From: Nitrospirota bacterium
GTDB lineage: Bacteria > Nitrospirota > Thermodesulfovibrionia > Thermodesulfovibrionales > UBA6898
Reading direction: 5' to 3'
Assembly (NCBI GenBank): GCA_016215155.1
Contig: JACRLQ010000044.1
Span: forward strand, 1 to 33,597
DNA length: 33,597 nucleotides
Part shown: positions 33,445-33,597 of the stretch, in pieces
How positions within the stretch are numbered: the first letter of the stretch is position 1
Layout: each line of letters starts with the position of its first letter
The notes under the pieces: generated by a model
Told to the model about the DNA's origin: nothing
Databases searched by the model: none
Seen by the model: the letters and a program-made list of their open reading frames with translations, nothing else
Made by a program: the position numbers and the translations under genes

Positions 33445-33597
33445 ATGAGATATATCTTGTGTTACTGCATTTTAATCATCCTGGCTTCGCGCAGCAACAA
33501 GCCGGCCTACCCTTTGGTTCCCTTCAACGACAACCGGATCTCTGTTGATATTCGCAAGCTGAAGGAAGGACTGCCTGAGTTTTATTCTGCGGCGGTA
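33445..33597 (+). CDS. Start of an exported protein, possible DUF2318 family (partial)
   Basis: An open frame of 51 codons runs off the right edge. It begins MRYILCYCILIILASRS, a short signal-like hydrophobic segment, followed by YPLVPFNDNRISVDIRKLKEGLPEFYSAAV. The pattern of a strand, [IV]-x-[IV]-x2-L-x-[ED]-G, then FY resembles the start of DUF2318 domains (exported Fe-S or metal-binding proteins with a later cysteine cluster), but the diagnostic cysteines would lie outside the window. The start is reasonable but its ribosome binding site is 13 bases away. Confidence 0.5.
   Translation, partial: MRYILCYCILIILASRSNKPAYPLVPFNDNRISVDIRKLKEGLPEFYSAAV

Noticed and set aside
1-33597. CRISPR arrays, tRNA or rRNA genes
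   Set aside because: No regularly spaced repeats, cloverleaf-like segments or rRNA-like stretches were noticed in any intergenic region.

Overview
The window comes from a Gram-negative bacterium with an outer membrane. It carries an Omp85 protein, a TamB homologue, a SurA-like periplasmic protein and an adaptor/ABC exporter. The [4Fe-4S]-type hybrid cluster protein, the TSUP/DUF1634/UspA cluster and the multi-PAS kinase fit an anaerobic or microaerophilic organism of the Nitrospirota or Desulfobacterota type; that placement is an inference from gene content only. I see no rRNA, tRNA, CRISPR array or intact transposase.

Layout. 1-570: end of a possible antitoxin and a PIN-domain protein. 592-3371: divergent cysM (minus) and hcp (plus), with two adjacent perfect inverted repeats between them. 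3555-4948: the ATPase ychF and a small YtxH-type membrane protein. 5036-17895: a tightly packed minus-strand operon, in transcription order periplasmic adaptor, ABC ATPase, FtsX/MacB-type permease, glnD, tamB, an Omp85 protein with about seven POTRA-like repeats, and a short SurA-like protein without a PPIase domain. Several junctions overlap (ATGA or longer), so a nitrogen-sensor enzyme sits inside an envelope-biogenesis transcription unit.

18203-25149 is an accessory island. It holds a UPF0175/DUF3368 toxin-antitoxin pair whose toxin is frameshifted, a single-chain restriction-modification enzyme with an adjacent membrane-anchored protein of unknown function, an orphan addiction-module antitoxin, an MNT nucleotidyltransferase/HEPN pair reduced by deletion to a fused remnant, an RHH-like antitoxin, a Clp ATPase whose middle has been deleted, and a HigB/HigA pair whose toxin is frameshifted. 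The shared pattern is intact antitoxins beside broken toxins. If the breaks are real and not assembly errors, this is a decaying defence island that keeps its antitoxins.

25263-33597: amtB (minus, no glnK beside it). A GntR/UTRA regulator with a 34-bp near-palindrome over its promoter and start codon leads a likely operon of a TSUP anion exporter, a DUF1634 membrane protein and a universal stress protein. Then come a soluble four-PAS hybrid histidine kinase whose stop codon lies in a perfect 18-bp-arm inverted repeat, an exported beta-carbonic anhydrase (minus), and the start of a possible DUF2318 protein cut by the window edge.
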